Assembly (NCBI GenBank): GCA_002428485.1 | Contig: DIWM01000050.1 | Span: 1 to 64,000 of the forward strand | Direction: 5' to 3' | Length of the DNA stretch: 64,000 nucleotides | Source of the DNA: Deltaproteobacteria bacterium UBA6106 | GTDB lineage: Bacteria > Desulfobacterota > Syntrophorhabdia > Syntrophorhabdales > Syntrophorhabdaceae | In this document: positions 33,270 through 41,996 of the stretch, in pieces | Layout: every line of letters begins with the position of its first letter | Numbering within the stretch: position 1 is the stretch's first letter | Made by a program: the position numbers and the translations under genes | The notes under the pieces: generated by a model | Told to the model about the DNA's origin: nothing | The model's input: only the letters and a program-made list of their open reading frames with translations | The model's database searches: none

Positions 33270-36200
33270 ATGAAAGAACGACCTGTTAGACCAAACAAAG
33301 TCCGGTTCATAAAGGGGCGCGCCGTGAAACTCTGGGCGCTTTTTTTTGTATTTTGCATGCTGGCAGTCCCCGGGACAGGAAGGGCCGACGAAGACGATGT
33401 GTATGAGTCCATGTACGGCTCCGCGGCCTCTCTTTACAGCACAAGCTACGGGATCGCCTTTGACGCATTGAAGGAGGGACAGCGCCTCGAGCCCTATATC
33501 GACAAGATCAACAAGATCGCCGGATTCGCTGCCACCGTAGGCAGCGCGACACGAAAAGCGGCCTCAGGGGACATGTACGGGGCCGGAGAGGAATCAGTGC
33601 TGGCCATCATGGCCGAGGTCGCCGGGTGGGAATCGTCCGGCCAGGCCTATTTGAAATACCTCGGGCTCTCCACGGCGACCTTCCAGCTTGCTCTGACCGC
33701 CTACTCCATCACAAAGGAATCCTACGCGCAGGTGGAGTCCACGCGCATCGCCCGCGATATAGAGTCGCTCTACGGCGCCATTGAAAGCGACCCGGTGCTG
33801 AAACCGAGGACAGGCAGGCAGCTCGGCGACAAAAGCGACCCGATACCAGTCACGAAGCAGTCCGTTGAATACGTGTTCCGGAAGGTGCTGTACGATACGA
33901 GCTGGCGCAACAGGCTCAAGGCATACGTATCGGAAGAGCTGGGTAGGGAGTTTCCCGAGCCGTCTGCCTGGGACAATCTCAGCGCCATCGCTGTTGACGG
34001 CGGGAGAGGCTATGACACGGCCGGGCAGGCAGAGGTGTTCAAGAACAGGCAGGAGATAGAGACCTGGATCGCCGGCCTCCTGAAGCGGCTGAACGATTAC
34101 GCCAGGGCAGCCGAGAGCGAAGTGATCATGCGGAAGGCATTCTTCGAGATCGAGAAGGCCTCCAAGAAACTTACCCCCGAGTTCCAGAAATTTGCCGTAA
34201 GTGTCGAAGAGGCGATAAAGCGGCTCCCTGAGATCGATGCATACGCAAAGCAGCTGCCGCAGACGATCGCCAATGCGAAAAGAGATAAAAGGTGGGACGA
34301 ACTGTATAACATCCGGGACAGGATCGGGTATTTCGTGAGGGTCTATGTCAGGATGCTCCCCGATAAAGGTCCGATCGGTCAGAAAAAGCTGGCAACGAAG
34401 GCAGCGCTCAAGCAGTCATGGAACGATGTGGCAAAGGCGCTGAAGGATATTCCCAATACCCTTAAGCAGGATTTTGCCACCCAGGCATCTACACCTCAAT
34501 ACAAGACCTCGATCTCATTGGCAGAGGTTTCTCCGAATCTCATCGGTATCGATGAGGCTGTGATGAGGCTGCACCAGGCAAAGACCCTTCAGGACATGGA
34601 GGCCGAGGCAAAGATCATAACGGAAGACGCCGCGAAAAAGTACAAGACCTTTGAGGAGCAGTACAACAAAGAGAATCCGGCCGGAGATTATCATCCTACA
34701 TATATCTCCCGGCGCGATGCTATAAACCAGACGAACGCGAACCAGAGAAAGGTCCTGGAGGCGCAGATCGCTGCATGTAATCAATACTGCCGTTGGACTA
34801 GCGGCGCCAACCCCTGTGGCGCAGATGGTGGCAAGACCTGGGAGAGATGCTTCAATAGTGCTTCGGATGCCATACGTGCCTGGGAGAGAACAGCCTGGAA
34901 GCCGTACGAAGATCTGCAAACGGAAAGAAAGAACTACGATGCCAAGCGGGGGCTTTATGCCGGCAATGTCCAGCTTCAGTATAATGCCCTGGTCCGGGCG
35001 ATCGGCAGATTAGCGAATGAGGAGCGGGCACGGTTCGCTGATATGGATAAGTTAAAGAAGGAAGCCCTGGAGAAGGTGGCGGCGGTCGATCGAATGGTCC
35101 CGGCCTCCTATCCTAATTACCCTGTTTACCCGCCGCCGATGAATTACAACAACACGGCAGCCGGCGCGAAACAGCTCCTCAACGGCCTCCGGAGCATGAA
35201 GACTGACGGGTACCTTGGCCTCCCGAAGATGCAGTTCCCGAAATGGGGAGAGAACGGGGCGGCGGTCAGCGGTTATATTGAGGGTATAAAGAGAAAGATC
35301 ATCAACGAGAGCAACAGCTCATACCAAACGAATGAAAATCACAGATACGCCATGGAATACATAGGCAGACTTAAAAAACACCTTGCCGAAAAGGGCCGCT
35401 ACGAGCAGGAGGTCGCAGAGGCGAAAGAGAGGATACAGGCCCTGAAACTGCAGTCCGACCCAAAGGCGCAGGCGCTGACGGACATCGAAAAGAGGGTTGC
35501 CGACATGAAGGACGTGGAGAAGCTGGCGCTCGCGGTCGAGGCCGATATGAACAGTAAGGTGATGGCAGACAACCAGAAGCAGCTTGCAAGCATCCAGGAC
35601 GACCTGCTCTATCTTGAGAGCTTGCTGAGAAAGGTGAGGTACTGGCAGGATGCGTTCCAGGAATATACCACCTCTTATTATAAGTTCGGCGGCTCGGTCA
35701 ATGCCGCCATGGTGTCTGTGGCGATGGCCACCGAGGGGAGCTCCGGCTCCAACAGGCGCATATTCCTGGCACCTTCCCCGTCGGACATGAGCCTCTTTGA
35801 CAGGGCGAAGGCGAACGCCGCCGCGGACGCGCTGCTGAAGGAGGTCGCACAGACCGGCATCGCCAAGTGGGACCCCAACGGGGATACGGGGCTCAAGGCC
35901 ATGCTGGAGAAGAAGGCCGCGGAGATGAGGAACTACTACATAGACACGCCCGATTACGCCATAGTGAACGGCAACGTTGTCTATGCCGCGAGGATCGCGA
36001 AGATGGCGGCCGACGTGAGGGCGATCCCCACAAGCTCCTACGGAACCTACACATACAAAGAAGGCATCAGGAACCGCACATTCGACGAGAAGCTGGGCAC
36101 AGCGCTCAGGAACGGCACCGCCTTTGCGATGGATATAGAGATGAAGACAAATGCCGACGAACAGTCGGTAGCGGTGTCGCTCGATACGGCCAAAGGGCTG

Positions 36201-37469
36201 GCGGCTAACCACAGGAATGCCGCGATCAAGACGGCATCTTCCGACCTGGTAAAGGCGGTCGACGAGCACGTGAAGCGCTACAACGCGCATACCGCCCAGG
36301 AAGCGAAACAGCGGGCCATAGATTACGCCAAGGCCGAGGCGGAGATGAAGCTTCAGAACGAGTGCCTGGCCAAGGGAGGGGTGTATACGAACGGCAAGTG
36401 CACGACCATGCCGTCCGGGCCCGGCCAGGCCGGCCGTCCGGGCCAGCCGGGGCAACAGGCAGGAACGGGTGCTGGAATTCCTCCTGCGGGGACAGGCGCC
36501 GGGACGCCTCCCGCAGGCATGGGCCCCATGACCGCACAGGGAGGGCCGGGTGCTGCTGTTCCTCCGACGGGTGCAGGCCCGATGACGGCGCCGGCCGGTC
36601 AGGGAACAGGAACGTCCCCGACGGCGCAGCCTCCCGCACAGCCTTCGGGCATGGCGAAAGCACCCGCTCAACCGGCAGCACAGCCCACTCCTCCGGCAGC
36701 GCCTCCGCAGGGGGCAACGCAGGTTGCCTCGCTCCCGGTCGCAGGCAAGACGGCGCCGGCAGCCGCTGGGACTCCCCAGTCTTTACCTTCCCAGCAGGGA
36801 GCATCCCCGCAGCCCTCAGCACCGGCAAAGGTGCAGACGCCAGCGGCCAGTCCCAGCATGCCGCAACAGGCTCCTCCCGCACAGCAGCCGAAGGCCGCTG
36901 CCGCCCCTTCCATGCCTTCACAAGCGGCTCCAATGCAGCAGCCCAAACCAGGCGCTATGGGCTCCATGCCTTCTCAGGCAGGCTCTATGCAGCAACCAAA
37001 ACCTGGCGCGGCCGGCTCCATGCCGCAGCAGCCGGGCATAGGCCCCATGGCTTCCATGCAAGGGGCAGGCAGCGCTCAGAAGGCAGTGGATATGACGCCG
37101 AAAGTAAAAGAATTATACAGCCAGCTCAAGCAGGCCTATGAATCGAAGAACACCTCGGGAGTGGTACGCTGTTTAAGCAGCCAATGGGGATCAAACGATG
37201 GGGGGAGCGTTTCTGACCTTCAGAGAAACCTACAGAAGACGTTCACCATGTTCGATGAGGTCAGATTCAATATCCAGAATCTCCAGGTAACGAAAGTGAA
37301 TGAGACGAAATACAGGGTGAATTACGATGTCACCATTACGAGCAAGATCTATAAGAAAAACCTCAAGCATGAAGAGAAATCGAGCATCAATGAAGAGGTC
37401 ACGATAGATCAATCGGGTCAGCCGAAGATCTCGAAAACCCTCGGAGGCAAGCTGCTGTCAGTGAAATAG
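33270..37469 (+). CDS. Large secreted helical protein with Pro/Gln/Ala-rich linker and NTF2-like C-terminal domain
   Basis: The 1399-residue protein is not recognised. It has a signal peptide (about 1-39, ending VPGTGRA before DEDD). A long, mostly helical, charged region follows (40-1030) with heptad-like stretches (about 560-620 and 715-790). A four-cysteine segment lies in CNQYC...CG...ERC near 505-535, and a CLAKGGVYTNGKC knot near 1035-1047. A low-complexity linker of Gly/Pro/Ala/Gln (about 1050-1272) contains repeated MQQPKPGAxGSMPSQAGS units. The last 120 residues (KVKELYSQLKQAYESKNTSG onward) resemble an NTF2-like fold and recall the related domain in two genes downstream. The start has GAGGAG upstream. 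It is probably periplasmic or surface-attached; its function is unknown. Confidence 0.85.
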   Translation: MKERPVRPNKVRFIKGRAVKLWALFFVFCMLAVPGTGRADEDDVYESMYGSAASLYSTSYGIAFDALKEGQRLEPYIDKINKIAGFAATVGSATRKAASGDMYGAGEESVLAIMAEVAGWESSGQAYLKYLGLSTATFQLALTAYSITKESYAQVESTRIARDIESLYGAIESDPVLKPRTGRQLGDKSDPIPVTKQSVEYVFRKVLYDTSWRNRLKAYVSEELGREFPEPSAWDNLSAIAVDGGRGYDTAGQAEVFKNRQEIETWIAGLLKRLNDYARAAESEVIMRKAFFEIEKASKKLTPEFQKFAVSVEEAIKRLPEIDAYAKQLPQTIANAKRDKRWDELYNIRDRIGYFVRVYVRMLPDKGPIGQKKLATKAALKQSWNDVAKALKDIPNTLKQDFATQASTPQYKTSISLAEVSPNLIGIDEAVMRLHQAKTLQDMEAEAKIITEDAAKKYKTFEEQYNKENPAGDYHPTYISRRDAINQTNANQRKVLEAQIAACNQYCRWTSGANPCGADGGKTWERCFNSASDAIRAWERTAWKPYEDLQTERKNYDAKRGLYAGNVQLQYNALVRAIGRLANEERARFADMDKLKKEALEKVAAVDRMVPASYPNYPVYPPPMNYNNTAAGAKQLLNGLRSMKTDGYLGLPKMQFPKWGENGAAVSGYIEGIKRKIINESNSSYQTNENHRYAMEYIGRLKKHLAEKGRYEQEVAEAKERIQALKLQSDPKAQALTDIEKRVADMKDVEKLALAVEADMNSKVMADNQKQLASIQDDLLYLESLLRKVRYWQDAFQEYTTSYYKFGGSVNAAMVSVAMATEGSSGSNRRIFLAPSPSDMSLFDRAKANAAADALLKEVAQTGIAKWDPNGDTGLKAMLEKKAAEMRNYYIDTPDYAIVNGNVVYAARIAKMAADVRAIPTSSYGTYTYKEGIRNRTFDEKLGTALRNGTAFAMDIEMKTNADEQSVAVSLDTAKGLAANHRNAAIKTASSDLVKAVDEHVKRYNAHTAQEAKQRAIDYAKAEAEMKLQNECLAKGGVYTNGKCTTMPSGPGQAGRPGQPGQQAGTGAGIPPAGTGAGTPPAGMGPMTAQGGPGAAVPPTGAGPMTAPAGQGTGTSPTAQPPAQPSGMAKAPAQPAAQPTPPAAPPQGATQVASLPVAGKTAPAAAGTPQSLPSQQGASPQPSAPAKVQTPAASPSMPQQAPPAQQPKAAAAPSMPSQAAPMQQPKPGAMGSMPSQAGSMQQPKPGAAGSMPQQPGIGPMASMQGAGSAQKAVDMTPKVKELYSQLKQAYESKNTSGVVRCLSSQWGSNDGGSVSDLQRNLQKTFTMFDEVRFNIQNLQVTKVNETKYRVNYDVTITSKIYKKNLKHEEKSSINEEVTIDQSGQPKISKTLGGKLLSVK

Positions 37470-37617
37470 TGGAAGGTGAAAGGGGAAAGGTAAAAGGTGA
37501 AAGGGAAAGGGAAAGGGGAAAGGTGAAAGGTGAAAGGGGTAAGGGGAAAAGGGAAAGGTGGAAGGGGAAAAGGGGAAAGTGAAAGGGGAAAGGGGAAATA
37601 GGGAAAGGGGAGAAACC
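37470..37617 (+). repeat. Near-pure purine tract of GGTGAAAGG words
   Basis: Almost 150 bases directly after the stop codon of the 1399-residue protein gene are A and G with a few T and no C until about 37613. They are built of GGTGAAAGG, GGGGAAAGG and related words. Such a tract could form triplex DNA or pause polymerase. It belongs with the GTGAAA-type repeats at 8820 and 57550. Confidence 0.85.
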
Positions 37618-37716
37618 AAAGAGACGATTCGAACGCATTGCGACGAACGATTTTCTTTATAATCTCGATATGCGAAATACGATGTACTATGGTCCCGTCA
37701 TTGGTTATTCAATCCG

Positions 37717-37796
37717 GATGATTCCCCTCAGCTTGCTGTGGGGTAACACTGTTCCCTCTCCCCTCGCGGGAGAGGGTAGGGTGAGGGGGCATGATC
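37717..37796. repeat. Hairpin repeat element with CCCTCTCCC/GGGAGAGGG stem
   Basis: The perfect stem is at 37754-37776, preceded by an imperfect CCCCTCAGCTTGCTGTGGGG hairpin and followed by a GGGTGAGGGGG arm. It occupies the middle of the 476-base gap before the next gene. The remaining bases hold an AT-rich promoter-like region at 37870-37920. Confidence 0.8.
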
Positions 37797-37882
37797 ATGC
37801 AGTTTCTATCCTTTGATACCTCGCAGCTTGCTTGTGGGGTAGTTCATTGCTGCAATGAAGTGTTTTCAGGGCGAAATATTTA

Positions 37883-37911
37883 TTTACATTTTACCGGGTG
37901 TTGTATTAATA
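37883..37911 (+). promoter_or_regulatory. Possible promoter of the Ig/NTF2-barrel operon
   Basis: TTTACA at 37883-37888 and TTAATA at 37906-37911 are 17 bases apart in an AT-rich stretch 35 bases before the start codon. If real, genes 37946-41801 are transcribed apart from the 1399-residue protein gene. Confidence 0.3.
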
Positions 37912-37945
37912 GAATAGATAGTCCAGAAACGGTGAGGAGGTTTTA

Positions 37946-39268
37946 ATGAAATTGTGCAGCAGGGTACTGCTACTCTTTTTTCTTCTCTTTTCCTTCGCTT
38001 CTGACGGCCACGCAAAGTGGTGGATCTTCGGGGCCTCGGAAGACAGCGTTGAACTTCAGTATATCTATCTCAATAAGGTGAGCTTCAGCGAAACCGGGGC
38101 AAAGGTCATGCTCTTCAGGGAGATGCTGCCGAACGGTATGGTAATGATACAGGGGAAGGCGACTGCCGGCATGAACAAGATCGGGAGCGCGCGGGTAAGC
38201 ACGGACGGCAAGCAGAGCTGGCTTGACATGAAGCTGAGCGACAGCGGCGCCTTTGAATACGGATTCAAGCCGGAGCTGAACAGACCCTACAGGATATATG
38301 TTGAGATAACAGATACGCGGGGAAAGACAAATAATGTGGAAAGCACTCTCAAAGAGGTAACGGTCTCAACGCAAAACGTACAGGGTATCGTGAAGAACAT
38401 CCTGGACAGCCTCATTGACGCCTATCAAAGGGAAAAGCCCCAGGAGTTCATGTCCCTTGTCAGCGATGACTTTACGGGCGACAAGGTATTCCTGGACAGG
38501 GCCGTAAGGAAAGACTTCAGCGCCTTTGACAATATCATGCTGCGGTATGTGCTGACGAGCGTCACCGTTGATACAACGGGAAAGATATTCGTGACATTCA
38601 ATTACAACAGGCAGGTAACATCCACCAGATCAGGCAGGACCCTTCAGGACAACGCTGTGACGCAGATGACCTTTAAGATGGGAGACAGGGGGGCAAGGAT
38701 CTACAGCATGAAATGGCCTCTCATATTCGGTCTCAGCGACTCCTCTAACGTAGCGCAGGGAACCGTATCAGAGACTTCCGGCACAGAGGTGATCGTCGTG
38801 GACAGCAAGGGCGACACAAGAAAGCTGCCCTATCAGGAATCGGTGAGGTTTGTGGAAGAGGGAGGGACAACAACAACGCAGGCAAAGTCGGTGACGCTCC
38901 ATATGACGGGCGGTAGTTCTGAAGGGGTGAAGTTTTCGACCGACACAAGGACAAATGAGATCCCCACTCCTCCTCCGATGAATGGCGATATCATGCTTTT
39001 TTGTCCAGGTCTACGGATGAATGTCGGGATCTTTGCCCAGGACCTGGGCGTCAAGAGCGTCGATTCGATAACCGAGGTTCCCTCCTCGGGATACGCCATC
39101 GGCGGAGCGATCTCCCCCATCGTAATAGGGCACAGCTATGCGATCAAGCTCGCCGACGGCAAATACGCCGTCGTTGAGATCATTAATGATGCGCCCTGTC
39201 CTGCAGGCCCGCCGCGCACAACGACGATTCGTTATAAATACCAGCCGAACGGTTCGAGGACATTCTGA
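37946..39268 (+). CDS. Exported Ig-like + NTF2-like domain protein with extra C-terminal domain
   Basis: The 440-residue protein is not recognised. It has a signal peptide (1-24, ending DGHA before KWW). A beta-rich Ig-like domain (about 34-145) contains YIYLNKVSFSE and RIYVEITDTRGKTNNVES. An NTF2-like domain (about 150-265) contains EFMSLVSDDFTGDKVFLD and KDFSAFDNI. Both domains align with the protein starting at 40998. The last 175 residues are unique, beta-rich, with two cysteines (FCPGLR and APCPAGPP). The start ATG has GAGGAGG upstream. The stop overlaps the region of the barrel gene, so the three genes 37946-41801 form one operon. A periplasmic or surface role is likely. Confidence 0.85.
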   Translation: MKLCSRVLLLFFLLFSFASDGHAKWWIFGASEDSVELQYIYLNKVSFSETGAKVMLFREMLPNGMVMIQGKATAGMNKIGSARVSTDGKQSWLDMKLSDSGAFEYGFKPELNRPYRIYVEITDTRGKTNNVESTLKEVTVSTQNVQGIVKNILDSLIDAYQREKPQEFMSLVSDDFTGDKVFLDRAVRKDFSAFDNIMLRYVLTSVTVDTTGKIFVTFNYNRQVTSTRSGRTLQDNAVTQMTFKMGDRGARIYSMKWPLIFGLSDSSNVAQGTVSETSGTEVIVVDSKGDTRKLPYQESVRFVEEGGTTTTQAKSVTLHMTGGSSEGVKFSTDTRTNEIPTPPPMNGDIMLFCPGLRMNVGIFAQDLGVKSVDSITEVPSSGYAIGGAISPIVIGHSYAIKLADGKYAVVEIINDAPCPAGPPRTTTIRYKYQPNGSRTF

Positions 39269-39288
39269 TGGATACAGGAGGGATATTC

Positions 39289-40965
39289 ATGATGACATCT
39301 GTCAATGCAGAAAAACATTGTACCAGTCTCCCCATTAGGGTGCCTGCGGCCTTTTTCTCATGTCTCCTTGTCTTCCTGTTCCTCGCATCGGCTGCGCCTG
39401 CCTATGCCGCCGACAACGAGGTTCACTTCTCAAATGAGTTCTCCTATACGTTTAATGACATAACCGGCCCGGGCGGCGATGACGGGTCGTCCCTGACGAG
39501 AGGGTTTAGATACCTGAACATCTTTGGTTTTACAGGGAACGGTACTGTCAAAGAGCTTGAATATAATTTTAACCTCGGGTTCAAGGCTACCGACGACAGG
39601 AGGAACGATGTCGCGACCTTCTCACCGACGAATATCCAGGGAAGGATGACGAACAAGATCCACACGGTGAATGCCGGCGACACCTTCGAGTCATTTTCGC
39701 AATATTCTTTAAGCACGGCGGTGAAAGGCGCTTCATACAGGTATTTTAATGAGCAAAAAAATTCTCCTGAGATCACCATGGTGTATGGCTATGTGCTGCC
39801 GCGATGGGATACGATCTGGGGAGGGGTTGAGACGCAGGCGATAGAGCGGACTGCCTACGGGATGAGGATCAAACAGAACTTCTCGCCGAATATCTGGGCA
39901 GGCATCAGCTATGTGCAGGCAAAGGACAGGCCGGGAACAAGAATAATGTCCACCGATCCTATCTATGACAGCAACAACTACACTGTGGATGCCGAATACA
40001 AGCCCATGCAGGGATTGACGTTCCGCGGAGAGTTCTCAACGTCCCGCACAACGATATCGCCCACTTCAGTGGAAGGGCAGAACGAAGACAGGACGCACGG
40101 AACGGCCAGCAGGATAGAGGCAGTTGGAGAAGGAGGGCCGAGCAGGGTGTCCCTCGAGTACGAAAGGGTCTCCACAGAGTTCCAGTCGATCCTTGGCTCC
40201 GCCACCCCTGACCGTGAAAAGATCAAATCAAAGTGGCGCTACACGATGACGAAAAATATCATGCTGAACCTTGGGCTTTTGTGGTTCAGGGACAACCTTG
40301 ACGGCCAGAAGGCATACAGGACGGACAGCTATGCGCCGGAGGTGGGCTTCAGCTTCAAGAACCTGTTGGGAAGGCAGTCTGCGACGGCCGATCTCGCGTA
40401 CAAATATGACAGGAGATTCGGCGCCGGAAATGGATCAGGTATCAGCACGGCAGACCACATGACAACCCTGAACTACAGGGACAGATTCGGCCCCGTGGAC
40501 AGCGACGCCAACGTGAGTTATACGATCTACAGCACTGAGAAGGACCAGCGGCAGGCAAAGGAGTATACGTACAACCTGTCTCTCAACAGCAGGCATGAGA
40601 TAGGGGAAGCATACGTCCTTAAGCCCGTGCTGTACCTCGGCGGTATGACCGCAAGGGACGACCTTGCCCTTGAGACGGACCAGATCTACGAATATTCCTT
40701 CGGGATGGGGTTCGAGTTCCTGAAGCTGAAGCTCAACTCCGACTTCAGGATAGGGCAGAACAAGCTTGAGAAAAGCGCCGCGGGCACCGACAACAGCTCG
40801 AAGACCTTCGGCAGCTTCAATGTCTATTACCGGCCGCCTTTTCTCAAAAAGTTTAATGAAGGCATGCTTTATCTGAGAAGTTTTGTCAACGATTTCCGCT
40901 TCTCTACGCAGTCGCGCAGCTTCAGGGAAAACAGCATAACCCTTGGCGTAAACCTCCAGTATTGA
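39289..40965 (+). CDS. Predicted outer-membrane beta-barrel protein
   Basis: The 558-residue protein has a signal peptide ending AAPAYAADNE. Alternating hydrophobic strands follow, rich in aromatic residues, for example YNFNLGFKATDD, WAGISYVQAKDR and YRFGAGN-type turns. A terminal strand ends NSITLGVNLQY, with the C-terminal aromatic residue expected for BAM-assembled barrels. About 24-28 strands can be imagined from the spacing. There is no TonB plug or POTRA domain. ATG 39289 is preferred over 39268 because AGGAGGG lies 6 bases before it. It is flanked by the two Ig/NTF2 proteins and is likely their outer-membrane partner (inference). Confidence 0.8.
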   Translation: MMTSVNAEKHCTSLPIRVPAAFFSCLLVFLFLASAAPAYAADNEVHFSNEFSYTFNDITGPGGDDGSSLTRGFRYLNIFGFTGNGTVKELEYNFNLGFKATDDRRNDVATFSPTNIQGRMTNKIHTVNAGDTFESFSQYSLSTAVKGASYRYFNEQKNSPEITMVYGYVLPRWDTIWGGVETQAIERTAYGMRIKQNFSPNIWAGISYVQAKDRPGTRIMSTDPIYDSNNYTVDAEYKPMQGLTFRGEFSTSRTTISPTSVEGQNEDRTHGTASRIEAVGEGGPSRVSLEYERVSTEFQSILGSATPDREKIKSKWRYTMTKNIMLNLGLLWFRDNLDGQKAYRTDSYAPEVGFSFKNLLGRQSATADLAYKYDRRFGAGNGSGISTADHMTTLNYRDRFGPVDSDANVSYTIYSTEKDQRQAKEYTYNLSLNSRHEIGEAYVLKPVLYLGGMTARDDLALETDQIYEYSFGMGFEFLKLKLNSDFRIGQNKLEKSAAGTDNSSKTFGSFNVYYRPPFLKKFNEGMLYLRSFVNDFRFSTQSRSFRENSITLGVNLQY

Positions 40966-40997
40966 GATGGCGGGCAGATAGGGTGAAGGGGAGAAAA

Positions 40998-41801
40998 ATG
41001 TTGCAGAAGATTATTCCAGGAATCTTTGGTGTAGTTTCCCTTTTTCTATTGTGTCATATCCCCGGCCCTGTGGAGCTGTCGGCGGCTTTGGCGGAAAAGC
41101 CGGACGATATCAGGCTTGAATACCTGTATATAAATAAGAAGATTACGCCCGAGACAGAGAAGAAGATAACCTTCTTCAGAGAGCTGCTGCCAGGCGGCAG
41201 GGTCTCCATAACAGGCAAGATAGCGGATACCGTGAAGGTGAAGGCAGTTGAAGTAAGCATTGACAATAAAAGCACCTGGCGGAAGGTCAGGTCAACAAAA
41301 AAGAATACATTCAGGTACAGTTTCAGGGCGGAGAAAGGCACCACCTACGGCCTTTTCATACGGATTACCGATACAAAGGGCGATACGAACAACATCGAGG
41401 ACACCTTCAAGGGGATCACCATCCTCGACAGGTCTCTCTATAATGCCGTAGGGGATGTCCTGAACGGCATGATTGAGGCATACCGGGGAAAGGCGACAGG
41501 GAGCTTCATGGCGTATGTGGACGATTCTTTTACCGGTGAAAAGGTCGAATATGAAAAGTCGGTTCAGAATGACTTCAGCGCCATCCACGATATAAGCATC
41601 CGTTATACCCTCAACAACGTAACTCCTGACTACAAGGACAAGGTGTCTGTCTCATTAAATTTTGACAGGGGCTATACGGTTATCAAGACAGGAAAACGCC
41701 GCAGCGATGAAGGGTCCACGGTACTGATCTTCAAAATAGATAACGGTAAACTGAGCCTGCACGCTGTAAGCGGACAGCCGCTCTTTGGGTTTACTAAATA
41801 A
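40998..41801 (+). CDS. Exported Ig-like + NTF2-like domain protein, paralogue of the 37946 gene
   Basis: The 267-residue protein has a signal peptide (about 1-32, ending SAALA before EKPDD). The Ig-like domain has YLYINKKITPE and LFIRITDTKGDTNNIED. The NTF2-like domain has SFMAYVDDSFTGEKVEYE and NDFSAIHDISIRYTLNNV. These line up with the protein at 37946 over nearly their full length, so the pair arose by duplication and the longer copy gained (or this one lost) a C-terminal domain. ATG 40998 is chosen because AAGGGGAG lies just upstream and the signal peptide then begins correctly; the TTG at 40962 overlaps the barrel stop. Function unknown. Confidence 0.85.
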   Translation: MLQKIIPGIFGVVSLFLLCHIPGPVELSAALAEKPDDIRLEYLYINKKITPETEKKITFFRELLPGGRVSITGKIADTVKVKAVEVSIDNKSTWRKVRSTKKNTFRYSFRAEKGTTYGLFIRITDTKGDTNNIEDTFKGITILDRSLYNAVGDVLNGMIEAYRGKATGSFMAYVDDSFTGEKVEYEKSVQNDFSAIHDISIRYTLNNVTPDYKDKVSVSLNFDRGYTVIKTGKRRSDEGSTVLIFKIDNGKLSLHAVSGQPLFGFTK

Positions 41802-41810
41802 ATACATAAC

Positions 41811-41896
41811 ACCCGTAAGTCGTGAATCGTAATTCGTATCTCAGCTCTTTGCTTTTTGCTGCAATCCCCCCTCACGCCTCACGCCTTACGGGTTTT
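41811..41896. repeat. Inverted repeat ACCCGTAAG...CTTACGGGT with T run
   Basis: ACCCGTAAGTCGTGA faces TCACGCCTCACGCCTTACGGGT and is followed by TTTT. It lies 10 bases after the operon stop, so it may work as a transcription terminator for the Ig/NTF2 operon as well as being a member of the CGCCTTACG repeat family. Confidence 0.7.
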
Positions 41897-41928
41897 CCGG
41901 TAGTTATTCGCTTTGTGACAAATTTCTC

Positions 41929-41955
41929 TTGACAAAATCGTCATATGATTATAAT
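41929..41955 (+). promoter_or_regulatory. Putative secDF promoter
   Basis: A consensus TTGACA (41929-41934) and a consensus TATAAT (41950-41955) lie 42 bases before the secD start. The 15-base spacer is shorter than ideal, but both boxes are perfect matches. Confidence 0.6.
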
Positions 41956-41996
41956 TTGCATATATTTTTTGTCAATCCTTACCATGAGGGAGATGA

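Noticed and set aside
35319..36671. 450-codon minus-strand frame opposite the large secreted-protein gene
   Set aside because: The peptide is Arg/His-rich low complexity arising from the GC-rich third positions of the real gene; no ribosome site.
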